Source of the DNA: Streptomyces sp. ITFR-21
GTDB lineage: Bacteria > Actinomycetota > Actinomycetes > Streptomycetales > Streptomycetaceae
DNA: 64,000 nucleotides
Assembly: GCF_031844685.1 (NCBI RefSeq)
Contig: NZ_CP134605.1
Span: 6,484,001-6,548,000, forward strand
Reading direction: 5' to 3'
Shown: positions 1 through 7,711 of the stretch, piece after piece
Layout: each line of letters opens with the position of its first letter
Position numbering within the stretch: the first letter of the stretch is position 1
Notes under the pieces: model-generated
What the model was told of the DNA's origin: nothing
What the model saw: only the letters and a program-made list of their open reading frames with translations
The model's database searches: none
Position numbers and translations under genes: made by a program

Positions 1-2
1 CC

Positions 3-116
3 ACGCGCCGGGCCGACCTCAAGACCCTGTGGCGGCGGGGGGTTCTCAGTCTCCGCCAGCAGCCCGGCAGGCGCTTCTACGTACCCACAACCACAGCCCC
101 GAGGGGGCAGCAGTGA
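3..116 (+). CDS. C-terminal end of a phage protein (partial)
   Basis: An open frame enters from the left edge and runs 37 codons to a TGA. The residues are basic and end in RRFYVPTTTAPRGQQ. The stop overlaps the GTG start of the next gene (GTGA), the coupling seen throughout this operon, which is why I prefer this frame to others at the edge. The short fragment LKTLWRRGVLSLRQQPGRRFY could be the tail of a winged-helix DNA-binding domain, but too little is present to name it. Confidence 0.5.
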   Translation, partial: TRRADLKTLWRRGVLSLRQQPGRRFYVPTTTAPRGQQ

Positions 117-598
117 CTCACCAGACCATGACCCACGGGCGGCGCCTGCGCCTCCCCGCCATCACCCGCAGACAACTCCACCGCCGCACCCACGACCTGC
201 ACGCGCTCCTGGAGCACACCCGGCAGCAGGCCGACCAGCGGGCTGCCGCCGATGCCCGGCGACTGGCCGGTGCGGACCGGCTGATCCGCGATCAGCAGGC
301 GCGCATCGATGAGCTGACGGCCGACCGCGTCGACGCAGGCGTGCTCCGCCAGCAGCTCGACGCGGCCGAGGCTGCGAACCGCACGCTCCGCGCGGACAAG
401 ACGGCGCTGCGGGCCCTGGTCGAGAACTTCACCGCCATCGACGTGCCGCCCATGGTGCGCGACACCAGCGACGGCCTTGACCAGGTCACCGAACCCATCT
501 ATGCCGGGGCGCTCCGCGAATGGGCCGACCGGCAGGAACACCAGCAGGCCACACCGCAGGTCACCACCCTCACCGACGCGCTGGGTGGTGCGGCGTGA
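113..598 (+). CDS. Hypothetical coiled-coil protein
   Basis: 161 residues. I chose GTG at 113 because it overlaps the upstream stop by 4 bp; a longer frame from 29 is open but overlaps the neighbour. Residues about 30-115 are Arg/Ala/Glu-rich with heptad character, so a long coiled coil is likely. The C-terminus holds a short region around VPPMVRDTSDGLDQVTEPIYAGAL. No enzymatic motif is visible and the family is unknown. It is the second gene of an early-type operon and overlaps the next start. Confidence 0.65.
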   Translation: MTHQTMTHGRRLRLPAITRRQLHRRTHDLHALLEHTRQQADQRAAADARRLAGADRLIRDQQARIDELTADRVDAGVLRQQLDAAEAANRTLRADKTALRALVENFTAIDVPPMVRDTSDGLDQVTEPIYAGALREWADRQEHQQATPQVTTLTDALGGAA

Positions 599-822
599 CG
601 CCGCCGGATGTGCTGTACCGGCACCGGGACGGCCTGTATGACGCGACTGCCACCGCCTGGGACGCGCACCAACTCCAGCCCCTGGCGCCCGAGCCGGACC
701 CGAAGGCGCGCCCGCTGGTGCACCGGGCGGGCTGCCGGATGGCGCCGTGGCCCGACCTCGCCGCCGTGTGCCCCTGCACCGCCGACCAGCGGTACACCCG
801 GCGCCGGCTCGACATCACCTGA
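595..822 (+). CDS. Hypothetical small protein
   Basis: 75 residues, with a GTG start overlapping the previous stop. The sequence holds Tyr/Arg-rich stretches and the Cys/His positions HRAGCRM and CPCT, which could bind a metal weakly. No family is recognised. It is the last gene before the hairpin at 873-900, so it probably closes this operon. Confidence 0.55.
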   Translation: MTPPDVLYRHRDGLYDATATAWDAHQLQPLAPEPDPKARPLVHRAGCRMAPWPDLAAVCPCTADQRYTRRRLDIT

Positions 823-872
823 CCCACCCTGAGCGCCGTGCTTGAGCCACCCCCCGGCCCGCACGGCGGACC

Positions 873-900
873 GGCCCCCGCACCTCCCCCTGCGGGGGCC
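873..900 (+). terminator. Candidate intrinsic terminator hairpin
   Basis: A perfect 10-bp inverted repeat, GGCCCCCGCA (873-882) and TGCGGGGGCC (891-900), with an 8-nt C-rich loop. It lies in the 115-bp gap between the first operon and the recombinase gene. There is no U tract, as is common for Streptomyces terminators. Confidence 0.6.
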
Positions 901-937
901 GGCCATCCAAACCACACACCATAAGAGAGCGAGAGCT

Positions 938-2065
938 ATGAGTACCGAAGTCATGCGCGCACCGGTGGCCACATCCACCGCCGCCGCTCACCGGGGAGGC
1001 GGCGCGCTATCCCTGGGGCAGATGACTCCGCAGGAAGCGTGGCGGTTCGCCGAGGCGCTCGCGGATACGCCGCTACTGCCGGACCAGTACCGGCGCCAGC
1101 CCGCATCGGTGTTGTGGGCGATGGAATACGGACGCGCCCTCGGGCTCGACGTGGTCACCACGATCACCACCATCCACGTCATCAAGGGCAAGCCGTCGCA
1201 GTCGGCGGACCTGATGCTGTCCCGTGCCCGCACGGCTGGCCACCGCGTGCGTATCCAGTCCGAGCGCACCCGGTGCGTCGTGACGATTGTCCGCGCCGAC
1301 GACCCCGACGACGAGAACAGCATCGAGTGGACGCTCGACGACGCGGTAACTGCCGGTCTGTGCGAGATCCGCAACGGCCGCCCGTACTCCCGCAGTAGCA
1401 AGGGCGAGCCGCAGAGCTGGGAGAAGTACCCGCGGGCGATGCTGCGGGCGCGTGCCCTGTCCGAGTGCGTCCGCATGGCGTGCCCCGAGGTGCTGCACGG
1501 CGCGATCTACACCCCGGAGGAACTGGGCGCCCGGGTGGACGAGTCGGGACTGCCGATGGAGGCGGAAATCCAGCAGCTCCGCTCGGTGCCCGCTGGTGAG
1601 CCCGACCAGTGGCAGCAGCCAGCTCACTCGCAGCAGACGCCGCCGGCTGTGGTGGCCGCCGGAGTCGCTGACGTGCCGCCGGAGTCGCTGACACCGGCCG
1701 GCCGCGACTACCTGCACGAGGCCCACGCCGCGCCTGACATGGCCACGGTGAAGCAGATCTACGCCGACGCCAAGGCCGAAGGCGGTGTCCCGGAGTACCT
1801 GGCGCAGATCGCCCAGGTGGGCGTCGCCAAGAAGAAGGCCGCCGCCGAGCAGCAGGCAGCGCCGGGCCGAGTCGTGGCCGGCGAGGTCATGTCCGCACAG
1901 GAGCAGGCCGAGGCCGCCGAGCAGGAACTGCGCACCTGGGCTGGGCGGGTCGGCCTGCCCGAGATCGCCGCCGACTTCGAGGGCGCCAAGGGCGTGCCGC
2001 TGTCGGAAGCCACAGCTGAGCAGATCCGCGGCTTCCTCACCGAACTCCGCGGCAGTGCCGCGTAA
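938..2065 (+). CDS. RecT/Bet-like phage recombinase (single-strand annealing protein)
   Basis: 375 residues. ATG at 938 follows AGAGAGCGAGAG; an in-frame ATG at 842 would read through the hairpin, so I reject it. Residues about 45-190 have the pattern of actinophage RecT-like annealing proteins: LWAMEYGRALGLD, VIKGKPSQSADLMLSRA, CVVTIVRADDPDD, then YPRAMLRARALSECVRMACPE and YTPEELGA. Such proteins bind ssDNA and anneal complementary strands during phage recombination. The C-terminal 170 residues are Ala/Glu-rich and less conserved. A DnaQ-like exonuclease two genes downstream could act with it. The family call is by motif; a profile search against RecT and Bet would settle it. Confidence 0.75.
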   Translation: MSTEVMRAPVATSTAAAHRGGGALSLGQMTPQEAWRFAEALADTPLLPDQYRRQPASVLWAMEYGRALGLDVVTTITTIHVIKGKPSQSADLMLSRARTAGHRVRIQSERTRCVVTIVRADDPDDENSIEWTLDDAVTAGLCEIRNGRPYSRSSKGEPQSWEKYPRAMLRARALSECVRMACPEVLHGAIYTPEELGARVDESGLPMEAEIQQLRSVPAGEPDQWQQPAHSQQTPPAVVAAGVADVPPESLTPAGRDYLHEAHAAPDMATVKQIYADAKAEGGVPEYLAQIAQVGVAKKKAAAEQQAAPGRVVAGEVMSAQEQAEAAEQELRTWAGRVGLPEIAADFEGAKGVPLSEATAEQIRGFLTELRGSAA

Positions 2066-2077
2066 CCCCCGCAGACG

Positions 2078-2110
2078 GGGGCCGCTCCCGCGCGAATCGG
2101 GAGCGGCCCC
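2078..2110 (+). terminator. Repeated hairpin, copy 1
   Basis: A perfect 13-bp stem (GGGGCCGCTCCCG with CGGGAGCGGCCCC) closes a 7-nt loop, CGCGAAT. It sits between the recombinase gene and the next gene. A copy with the same left arm and loop lies at 7201-7233. The likely role is termination or 3'-end stabilisation. Confidence 0.7.
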
Positions 2111-2128
2111 ACCCCTCAAGGAGACCAC

Positions 2129-2653
2129 ATGTCCGACCTCCAGGAACTCGCCCTCGAAGAGGCCGCACTGAAGACCCTCGCCGACGCCGTGCTCGACCGC
2201 CTGAAGGAAGTGAAGGCCACCATGCAGGAAGCGCTCCTCGCAGACGGAATCTCCAAGGTCGAGGCGAAGCTGCCCGACGGCACGAAGGTCGCCACGATCT
2301 CCCGCTCGGACGCCAAGCCGGCCGCCGTCGTCACCGACGACGACGCGTTTCTGAGCTGGGTGCGCGAGAACTCCGCCCACAACATCACCTCGAAGGTCGT
2401 CACCGAAGTCCGTCCCGCGTACCGGGCAGCGCTGCTCGCCGAGATGACCGCCGCGGGCGTCGCCGAGTGGGTCGACCAGGAAACCGGCGTCATCCATGAC
2501 ATCCCCGGCGTCGAAGTCCGCGCCACCCGGTCGCTCACCCACTCCGTGCGGCCCGTCGCGGGCGGCCGGGAGGCCATCGCCGAGGCGTGGCGCACCGGCC
2601 AGCTCAATCACCTGAACCTGCCGCCGCACCAGATCACCGGGGGAACCCAGTGA
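2129..2653 (+). CDS. Conserved phage hypothetical protein between recombinase and exonuclease
   Basis: 174 residues, ATG start with SD AAGGAGACC. An acidic N-terminal helix (DLQELALEEAALKTLADAVLDR) is followed by a small mixed domain (KLPDGTKVATISRS, DDDAFLSWVRENSAHNI). No enzymatic motif is seen. Its place between a RecT-like protein and a DnaQ-like exonuclease suggests a role in phage DNA recombination or replication, but that rests on context only. The stop overlaps the next GTG. Confidence 0.7.
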   Translation: MSDLQELALEEAALKTLADAVLDRLKEVKATMQEALLADGISKVEAKLPDGTKVATISRSDAKPAAVVTDDDAFLSWVRENSAHNITSKVVTEVRPAYRAALLAEMTAAGVAEWVDQETGVIHDIPGVEVRATRSLTHSVRPVAGGREAIAEAWRTGQLNHLNLPPHQITGGTQ

Positions 2654-3369
2654 CCCGGCCCTGGTACGCGGGGCCTCTGGCCTCCTACGACTGTGAGACA
2701 ACGGGCATCGAACCGGAGACCGACCGCATCGTCACCGCGGCTCTCATCCGGCCGAACGGCGACACGCTGCGCTGGCTCAGCAACGCGGACGGGGTGGACG
2801 TTCCCGTCCAGGCCAGCGACATCCACGGCTACACCACCGACATCGTGCGTTCCCACGGCAAGCCCGCTAAGGAAGTGATCGAGGAGATCGCCGACGCGGT
2901 CGCGGGCGAACTGTCGGCCGGCCACGCCGCGCTGGTCGTCATGAACGCCCCATTCGACCTGACCATGCTCGACGCCGAGTGCACCCGTCACGGCGTACCC
3001 ACGGTCGCCGAACGGATCGGCCGACCGGTCGGGCCGATCGTTGACCCGCTGGTGCTTGACCGTGCCGCTGACCGCTATCGCAAGGGCAGGCGAAACCTCG
3101 AAGCGCTCTGCGCTCACTACGGCGTCACGCTGACCAACGCCCACAGCGCTGACGCAGATGCGAAGGCCGCGCTCGACGTGGCCCTGGCGATCGGCCGCCA
3201 GTATCCAGAACTGGAAGCGCCGGCAGAAGCCCTGCACGCCTGGCAAGTCACGTGGCATGCCCGCTGGGCTGCCGGGTATGCCGCGCACCTGTCGGCTCGC
3301 GGCAACAAGCCAGTGAGCATTCCCGCCGAGTGGCCCGTCCGCCCGCTCCCTGAGGCGGTGACTTCGTGA
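2650..3369 (+). CDS. DnaQ-like DEDDh 3'-5' exonuclease
   Basis: 239 residues, GTG start overlapping the previous stop (GTGA). ExoI is the DCETTG motif (D14, E16), ExoII is MNAPFDLTMLD, and ExoIII contains AHSADADAKAALD with the His and Asp expected of the DEDDh subclass (DNA pol III epsilon / RNase T family). The enzyme would remove nucleotides from 3' ends using two metal ions. Phage copies next to annealing proteins may process recombination ends. A C-terminal 40-residue extension after the exonuclease core is Trp/Arg-rich. Confidence 0.85.
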   Translation: MTRPWYAGPLASYDCETTGIEPETDRIVTAALIRPNGDTLRWLSNADGVDVPVQASDIHGYTTDIVRSHGKPAKEVIEEIADAVAGELSAGHAALVVMNAPFDLTMLDAECTRHGVPTVAERIGRPVGPIVDPLVLDRAADRYRKGRRNLEALCAHYGVTLTNAHSADADAKAALDVALAIGRQYPELEAPAEALHAWQVTWHARWAAGYAAHLSARGNKPVSIPAEWPVRPLPEAVTS

Positions 3370-3614
3370 TGGCCATCGCCTGCCTCATCGCTCTCGCCGT
3401 GGTCGCTGCTCTTGCCGCCGCGGCGCTCTTCTCCGGGCACATCCCGCTGGTCCGCGAATGGACCGGGGCCGCACCCCTCCAGACCGAAGACGCCACGACC
3501 GACCGGAACTTCGCCAAGTCCCGGGCCGCCGGCTACGTCGAATCCGCCGACGACTGGGCCGCCCGCGTCGAAGCCCGTTCGGGAGCCGCACAGACCAAGG
3601 AGGCAGGCAAATGA
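3366..3614 (+). CDS. Small single-pass membrane protein
   Basis: About 81 residues; GTG 3366 or ATG 3369 can start it. Residues 3-22 (AIACLIALAVVAALAAAAL) are one hydrophobic helix, followed by a soluble acidic tail with SADDWAARVEARSG. It overlaps genes on both sides. Function unknown. Confidence 0.55.
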   Translation: MMAIACLIALAVVAALAAAALFSGHIPLVREWTGAAPLQTEDATTDRNFAKSRAAGYVESADDWAARVEARSGAAQTKEAGK

Positions 3615-3964
3615 CCACCCCGCTGCCCCTGCCGGGCATGCCCGAACCCCCGACCCCGCCTGCGGTGCAGCGCGCGGAGGACTACGAGGAATGGGTGACG
3701 GCGGTGTGGCCCGCGTTCGTGGCCGCCGCCGACTCCGGGCAGCCGTTCACCACCAGCGAGGTGCAGCAGCGCAACGACCTGCCCGACCCGCCCAGCCCGC
3801 AGTCGCAGTGGGGCTCGCTGCCCGGCCGCCTGAAGGCCGCAGGGCTCATCGAGGAGTGGACCGGTCACGGCAGCGCCAAGAGCAGCCGGCGCACCACCCA
3901 CCAGTCCCGGGTCGCCACCTGGATAGGCGTACCCGCCCACCGCCGAGCGGAGGCCGCCGCGTGA
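3611..3964 (+). CDS. Hypothetical protein with winged-helix-like core
   Basis: 117 residues, ATG start with SD AGGAGGC. After a Pro-rich N-terminus, residues 20-105 read as a small helical domain (EEWVTAVWPAFVAAADSG, FTTSEVQQRNDLPDP, LPGRLKAAGLIEEW) ending in a basic strand (SSRRTTHQSRVATW), which resembles a winged helix. It may bind DNA. The assignment is structural guesswork. Confidence 0.55.
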   Translation: MTTPLPLPGMPEPPTPPAVQRAEDYEEWVTAVWPAFVAAADSGQPFTTSEVQQRNDLPDPPSPQSQWGSLPGRLKAAGLIEEWTGHGSAKSSRRTTHQSRVATWIGVPAHRRAEAAA

Positions 3965-4515
3965 ACACCCATCTGCCCGATGGCTGGCAGTCCTTCGCCT
4001 GGCCGGTCGGCTGGCAACCGTCCGACCCGAAGTCCCTCCGCCTGGTTCGCACGGGCGTCCGCCCACTTCCCGAGCGGTTCTGCCTCGCGGTCCGCACCCC
4101 GGACATGACCACTCCTGGGGGTGGCGTCGTCTTCACCTACAGGGTCCGCGATCGGGCTGTTGTCCTCGACCACATCGGTGGGATTGGACAGGACATCACC
4201 GGACACCTCGCCCAAGTCCTGGCCGCCAACTCTCCAGAGGAATGGCAGCAGATCGCCATGGAGGAGGTCGCCGCGTTCTGCCCCGCCGACAACACGGGCG
4301 GCACTGTCAAGCCGGTCAACAAGCGCTACAAGCTGACCGCCGATCACGTCCGCCGAGTCGCCGAGGTCTACAGCGAAGCGCTCGCTGAGGGCCAGCCGCC
4401 TACCCGCGCCGTCCAGCAGCGCTTCGACACGGCCCACTCCACCGCGGCGAAGTGGGTTGGCCACGCCCGCAAGGCCGGGCTGCTGCCGAAGACCGACAAG
4501 GGGGCCGCCGCGTGA
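3961..4515 (+). CDS. Hypothetical protein with C-terminal helix-turn-helix
   Basis: 184 residues, GTG start overlapping the previous stop. The N-terminal 110 residues form an unrecognised mixed domain (FCLAVRTPDMTTPGG, VFTYRVRDRAVVLDHIGG). The last 65 residues look like an HTH: YKLTADHVRRVAEVYSEAL followed by PTRAVQQRFDTAHSTAAKWV and HARKAGLLP, similar to actinobacterial phage and ICE proteins with a C-terminal HTH. It is probably a DNA-binding accessory protein. Confidence 0.6.
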   Translation: MNTHLPDGWQSFAWPVGWQPSDPKSLRLVRTGVRPLPERFCLAVRTPDMTTPGGGVVFTYRVRDRAVVLDHIGGIGQDITGHLAQVLAANSPEEWQQIAMEEVAAFCPADNTGGTVKPVNKRYKLTADHVRRVAEVYSEALAEGQPPTRAVQQRFDTAHSTAAKWVGHARKAGLLPKTDKGAAA

Positions 4516-4727
4516 ACGGCTACCTTGCCGGAGTCCTGGTCACCGGCTCGCGCACCTGGGATGACGCGCAGGCTATCCGCCAGGCCCTGACGGACACCTG
4601 GGGTGAGGGCATCGTGACGCCCGAGTCCCGCCTGGCCTTGGTCGCCGCAGCTCTGGGTGTGGCCGGTGTCCTGCTGGTGATCGCCGGCGTGGTGCTGGGC
4701 GGCCGGGCGCACCGGGAGGAGTCGTGA
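4512..4727 (+). CDS. SLOG (DUF2493-like) N-terminal remnant joined to a transmembrane helix
   Basis: 71 residues, GTG start overlapping the previous stop. Residues 7-31 (VLVTGSRTWDDAQAIRQAL) match the opening of DUF2493/SLOG nucleotide-binding proteins, which normally continue for 100 or more residues. Here the Rossmann fold breaks off after one strand and helix, and the chain becomes one hydrophobic helix (LALVAAALGVAGVLLVIAGVVL) ending GGRAHREES. It looks like an in-frame deletion fusion of a SLOG gene and a small membrane-protein gene. The overlaps on both sides suggest it is still translated. Confidence 0.55.
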   Translation: MNGYLAGVLVTGSRTWDDAQAIRQALTDTWGEGIVTPESRLALVAAALGVAGVLLVIAGVVLGGRAHREES

Positions 4728-4999
4728 CGGGCCTGGACCCGGGGGCGCTGTGTGCCGCCGCGGTGTGCACGGCCGGGCTGGTGCTGCTGGTCCTGGCCGC
4801 CATCGGCGCCGCCGTCTTGACCCGCGCCGTCCTCGCCTGGATGGACGCGCAGGCCGCTGACCGAGCGTGGCGGCGCCGCACCACCCACGCCGCGCCCCCC
4901 GCCGTCTACGAGCCGAACGCCGACCGGGCCGAGCCCGCCTCCGAGCTCGCGTGGCTCCGACAGCAATTCCCCGACGCACCCCCCTGGGAGGACCAGTGA
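4724..4999 (+). CDS. Small single-pass membrane protein
   Basis: 91 residues, GTG start overlapping the previous stop. Residues 12-38 are a single hydrophobic helix; the remainder is a soluble tail ending LAWLRQQFPDAPPWEDQ. The role is unknown. It may be functionally linked to the preceding membrane peptide. Confidence 0.6.
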   Translation: MTGLDPGALCAAAVCTAGLVLLVLAAIGAAVLTRAVLAWMDAQAADRAWRRRTTHAAPPAVYEPNADRAEPASELAWLRQQFPDAPPWEDQ

Positions 5000-5799
5000 C
5001 CACCGCTGTCCGCACCCCGCCATCCCAGTCGGTTGACCCGGCCGCGTACCAGAGATGGGTTCGCCGCCAGAAAGCCTACGGCCGCTGGGAACCCCTCGCC
5101 GACGCCGAACCCGTGCGGGCGCACGTCCGCGGCGTCATGCGCGCCGCGGACATCGGGGCACGCCGCTACGCCGACCTCGCCGGCATCTCCCGCGGCACCC
5201 TCAACTCTCTTCTCTACGGGCTCGGCAGTGGCCAAGCCGTCGCCCGCGTCACCTCCAGCACTGCCCGGAAACTGCTCGCCGTCCGAGCCGACGCCGCGCA
5301 TGGCCTTACCCTCCCCGCCGTCGGCACCATCCGCCGCATCCACGTACTCATCGGCGAGGGCTGGCCGCAGATCCACCTGGGGCCGCGCTTCGACACACAC
5401 CCTCAGTACGTCTCCCAGATCCTCCAGCGCGACCGCGTCACAACCGCCACCGCGGAAGCCGTTGCCCGCGCCTACGCGGCCCTCGAAGGCATCGACCCGA
5501 TCGCCGACGGCATCCCCCCTCACGGGGTGGCGCTCGCCAAGAACGCGGCCATCCGCAACGGCTGGCGGGACCGCGCCTACTGGGACGACGTCGGCCGCAT
5601 CGACGATCCCACCTACGACCCGGCCAGCACCGACGGGTCACCCAGGTATATGAGCCTCGGTGAGGACGCGATCTGGCTGAGCGAGCAGGGCCTCACCCGT
5701 CGGCAGGTCGCCGACCGGCTCGGCGAGAGTGTCGACTACATCGACCAGTCCATCAGGCGCTACCACGCCGCACTCGCCCAAAAGCGGGCGGTGGCATGA
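4996..5799 (+). CDS. Two-HTH DNA-binding protein
   Basis: 267 residues, GTG start overlapping the previous stop. Residues about 45-75 contain an HTH (MRAADIGARRYADLAGISRG, then TLNSLLYG). The C-terminal 45 residues carry a second (WLSEQGLTRRQVADRLGESV, then DYIDQSIRRY). The middle region repeats a degenerate HTH (GPRFDTHPQYVSQILQRDRV). The layout is typical of actinophage and Streptomyces plasmid regulators, so it is probably a transcription regulator of early genes. Target sites are unknown. Confidence 0.7.
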   Translation: MTTAVRTPPSQSVDPAAYQRWVRRQKAYGRWEPLADAEPVRAHVRGVMRAADIGARRYADLAGISRGTLNSLLYGLGSGQAVARVTSSTARKLLAVRADAAHGLTLPAVGTIRRIHVLIGEGWPQIHLGPRFDTHPQYVSQILQRDRVTTATAEAVARAYAALEGIDPIADGIPPHGVALAKNAAIRNGWRDRAYWDDVGRIDDPTYDPASTDGSPRYMSLGEDAIWLSEQGLTRRQVADRLGESVDYIDQSIRRYHAALAQKRAVA

Positions 5800-6425
5800 G
5801 TGCCACGGTGGTCCCTGCGACGATCGAAGAGAAGTGGCGGGCCCGCACCGTCCCCGTGGACGGCGGCCACCTGATGTGGACCGGCGCACCCGACATGCGC
5901 TGGCAGGGCGGCCGGCACAAGGCCAGCCATGTCGCGTTCACCATCCGCACTGGCCGGCAGCCCGTCGGGTACGTCAGGCCCGACTGCGGCATGCGCGGAT
6001 GCGTACTCCCGGAGCACGTTGACGACCAGCCCGGCAGGCAGCGGACCCGGGCACAGCTGCGGACGCTGCGCGGCCTCGGCGACCGTCCGGCCCTGTGTGC
6101 GCAGGGGCATCACCAGGATGTGCACGGGCGTCTCGACCAGTACGGCAAGGCGTACTGCAACGTCTGCTCCGCCATCGCGCATGCCAACTCCGTGGGCACC
6201 GGGCACGGCCGTATCGGCACCCGGCACCACGGCGCGGACCGCTGGCGTGTCGCCCTGGACGTCCAGGCCCGGTACTACGCCGGCGGCTCGATCCGCGGCA
6301 TCGCCCTGGATATCGGCCGCACCTACCGCTACGTCTACGACCTGCTCGTCCTCACCGATACCCGGCTCCGCCCCCGCGGCTACCACCGCGAATTCCACGC
6401 CACGACTCCACGGCGGCAGGCGTGA
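5796..6425 (+). CDS. HNH-like zinc-binding protein with C-terminal HTH
   Basis: 209 residues, ATG start overlapping the previous stop. The segment PDCGMRGCVLPEHVDD resembles the metal-binding part of HNH endonucleases, with a second Cys cluster (ALCAQGHHQD, YCNVCSAIAH). The last 70 residues (YYAGGSIRGIALDIGRTYRY) read as an HTH. The catalytic HH pair of a true HNH is not obvious, so this may be a DNA-binding derivative with no nuclease activity. Confidence 0.6.
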   Translation: MSATVVPATIEEKWRARTVPVDGGHLMWTGAPDMRWQGGRHKASHVAFTIRTGRQPVGYVRPDCGMRGCVLPEHVDDQPGRQRTRAQLRTLRGLGDRPALCAQGHHQDVHGRLDQYGKAYCNVCSAIAHANSVGTGHGRIGTRHHGADRWRVALDVQARYYAGGSIRGIALDIGRTYRYVYDLLVLTDTRLRPRGYHREFHATTPRRQA

Positions 6426-6613
6426 CCGGGGTGCTGGTGTGCGACGTGCCCGTCGCCGGCCACGACCCGGGCCCGGTGCGGCCCTACGTGTGCGGGCCCC
6501 GCTGCCCCGCGCACACCCCCGCCCGCCTCGCCGGACGGCCCGAAGCGCCTGAACCCGCGCGGCGGGGTGTCGGCACGGCGGTTGAGGCCAGCGGCTCGCC
6601 ACCTCCCGGGTGA
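6422..6613 (+). CDS. Small Cys-containing protein
   Basis: 63 residues, GTG start overlapping the previous stop. It contains Cys at VCDVP and YVCGPRCPAHTP. The C-terminus is Pro/Arg-rich and looks disordered. Unrecognised; kept because it continues the overlap chain. Confidence 0.45.
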   Translation: MTGVLVCDVPVAGHDPGPVRPYVCGPRCPAHTPARLAGRPEAPEPARRGVGTAVEASGSPPPG

Positions 6614-6684
6614 CGGCTCACCCGAACCCCAACACTCGCAATTGGCTCGCACATAAGCTCACTAAAGATCAAGGAAGGAAGTCC

Positions 6685-7194
6685 GTGACCGCCGTCTTCG
6701 ACCACATCCACCGCACCCCCCGCATAGCAGGCACCCCCACGAAGGCTCTGACGATCCGCCAGCCCTACGCCGACGCCATCGTGCAGCCATCCGACTGCCC
6801 GAAGCGGATCGAAAACCGCAGCTGGCCGCTGCCCGCCCGGTACGTCGGCGTACCCGTGCTGCTGCACTCAGCTGCGGCACCCGAGCGGAAGCCCGTCCTG
6901 CCCGACGCGTGGGACATCGGCCGCCCCTTCGGCCACCTGTACGGCGTGCGCCCGCTCGGCCAGCTCGGCGTGATCCTCGCCCAGGCCACCTTCGCCAGCT
7001 ACCACTTCCCCGGCGACGGCTGCGACGAGCAGTGCGTGGCCTGGGGGATGCGGCAGGTCTTCCACTGGCGCATCAGCAACCTCGTACCGCTGGCCGAACC
7101 CATCCCGGCCAAGGGCCAGCAGCAGTTCTGGACCCCGCCGGACGACGTCCTCGCCGCCGTACAGGCGCAGCTCCCACAGCACGCCACCACCTGA
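6685..7194 (+). CDS. ASCH-domain protein
   Basis: 169 residues. GTG 6685 follows the excellent SD AAGGAAGGAA; an upstream GTG at 6610 is possible but has no SD. The core KALTIRQPYADAIV, KRIENRSWPLP, YVGVPVLLHSA, GQLGVILAQA and WGMRQVFHWRISN has the ASCH signature (PUA-like beta barrel, RNA or modified-base binding). ASCH proteins are common in phages, where they may recognise nucleic acid. The two Cys in DGCDEQCVAW may bind metal. Confidence 0.75.
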   Translation: MTAVFDHIHRTPRIAGTPTKALTIRQPYADAIVQPSDCPKRIENRSWPLPARYVGVPVLLHSAAAPERKPVLPDAWDIGRPFGHLYGVRPLGQLGVILAQATFASYHFPGDGCDEQCVAWGMRQVFHWRISNLVPLAEPIPAKGQQQFWTPPDDVLAAVQAQLPQHATT

Positions 7195-7200
7195 CCCGAC

Positions 7201-7233
7201 GGGGCCGCTCCCGCGCGAATCGGGGGCGGCCCC
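7201..7233 (+). terminator. Repeated hairpin, copy 2
   Basis: The same left arm (GGGGCCGCTCCCG) and loop (CGCGAAT) as the hairpin at 2078-2110. The right arm differs by one base and gives a G.U pair, so the stem is conserved. It ends the ASCH gene unit and precedes the ADP-ribosyltransferase-like gene. Confidence 0.7.
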
Positions 7234-7266
7234 GCCACCCCATCACAGCACACCAAGGAGAACCCG

Positions 7267-7644
7267 ATGGCCTACTTCCACGGCGGCATTCCCGGCCTGC
7301 GCCGCGGTGACCGCATCCTGCCCCCCGACGCCACGGGAACCGAGCACCGGCTGTCGGCACACGCGGAGGAGTTGGGCGCCTTCGGCCACGCGACCCGGAC
7401 CGACGTCGTCTACCTCGCCACCGAGCGGCAGGTAGCCCGCGCCTACGCCGCTGGCTACCCGGACGGAGCCCTCTACCAGGTGCAGCCGGACGGGGAGGTC
7501 GAGCCCGACCCTGACTGCCTCGCCCCGGGCGTCGCCTGGCAGTGCACCGGGGCCACGGTCGTCGCCGTAATCGACCCGGTCGTACTCCTGCGGACCTACA
7601 CCTTCGCGCGGTTCCTCCGGATGCTCGACGGCTCCGCTGCCTGA
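7267..7644 (+). CDS. Arr-like (rifampin) ADP-ribosyltransferase fold protein
   Basis: 125 residues, ATG with SD AAGGAG. The order of motifs follows Arr enzymes: FHGG with His5, LRRGD, then VVYLATERQVARAYAAGYPD (Tyr49), GALYQVQPDGEVEPDPD (acidic D81/D83) and a terminal VVAVIDP strand. Arr enzymes transfer ADP-ribose from NAD to rifampin; other members of the fold modify proteins or nucleic acids. Those three positions parallel the His-Tyr-Asp set of Arr. A phage copy more likely modifies a host target than a drug. It is flanked by hairpins on both sides, so it may be a separately expressed cargo gene. Confidence 0.55.
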   Translation: MAYFHGGIPGLRRGDRILPPDATGTEHRLSAHAEELGAFGHATRTDVVYLATERQVARAYAAGYPDGALYQVQPDGEVEPDPDCLAPGVAWQCTGATVVAVIDPVVLLRTYTFARFLRMLDGSAA

Positions 7645-7653
7645 CCCACCCCC

Positions 7654-7677
7654 GCCCGGGGCTTCACCGCCCCGGGC
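7654..7677 (+). terminator. Candidate terminator hairpin
   Basis: A perfect 9-bp stem (GCCCGGGGC with GCCCCGGGC) and a 6-nt loop, 10 bp after the ADP-ribosyltransferase-like gene. Confidence 0.6.
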
Positions 7678-7711
7678 CCGCACAGCACCCCGAACCCGGA
7701 AGGAACCCGCC

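Noticed and set aside
1073..2701. 542-codon open frame on the minus strand
   Set aside because: Antisense to the recombinase and the next gene, with low-complexity Gly/Val/Arg-rich sequence; a GC-bias shadow.
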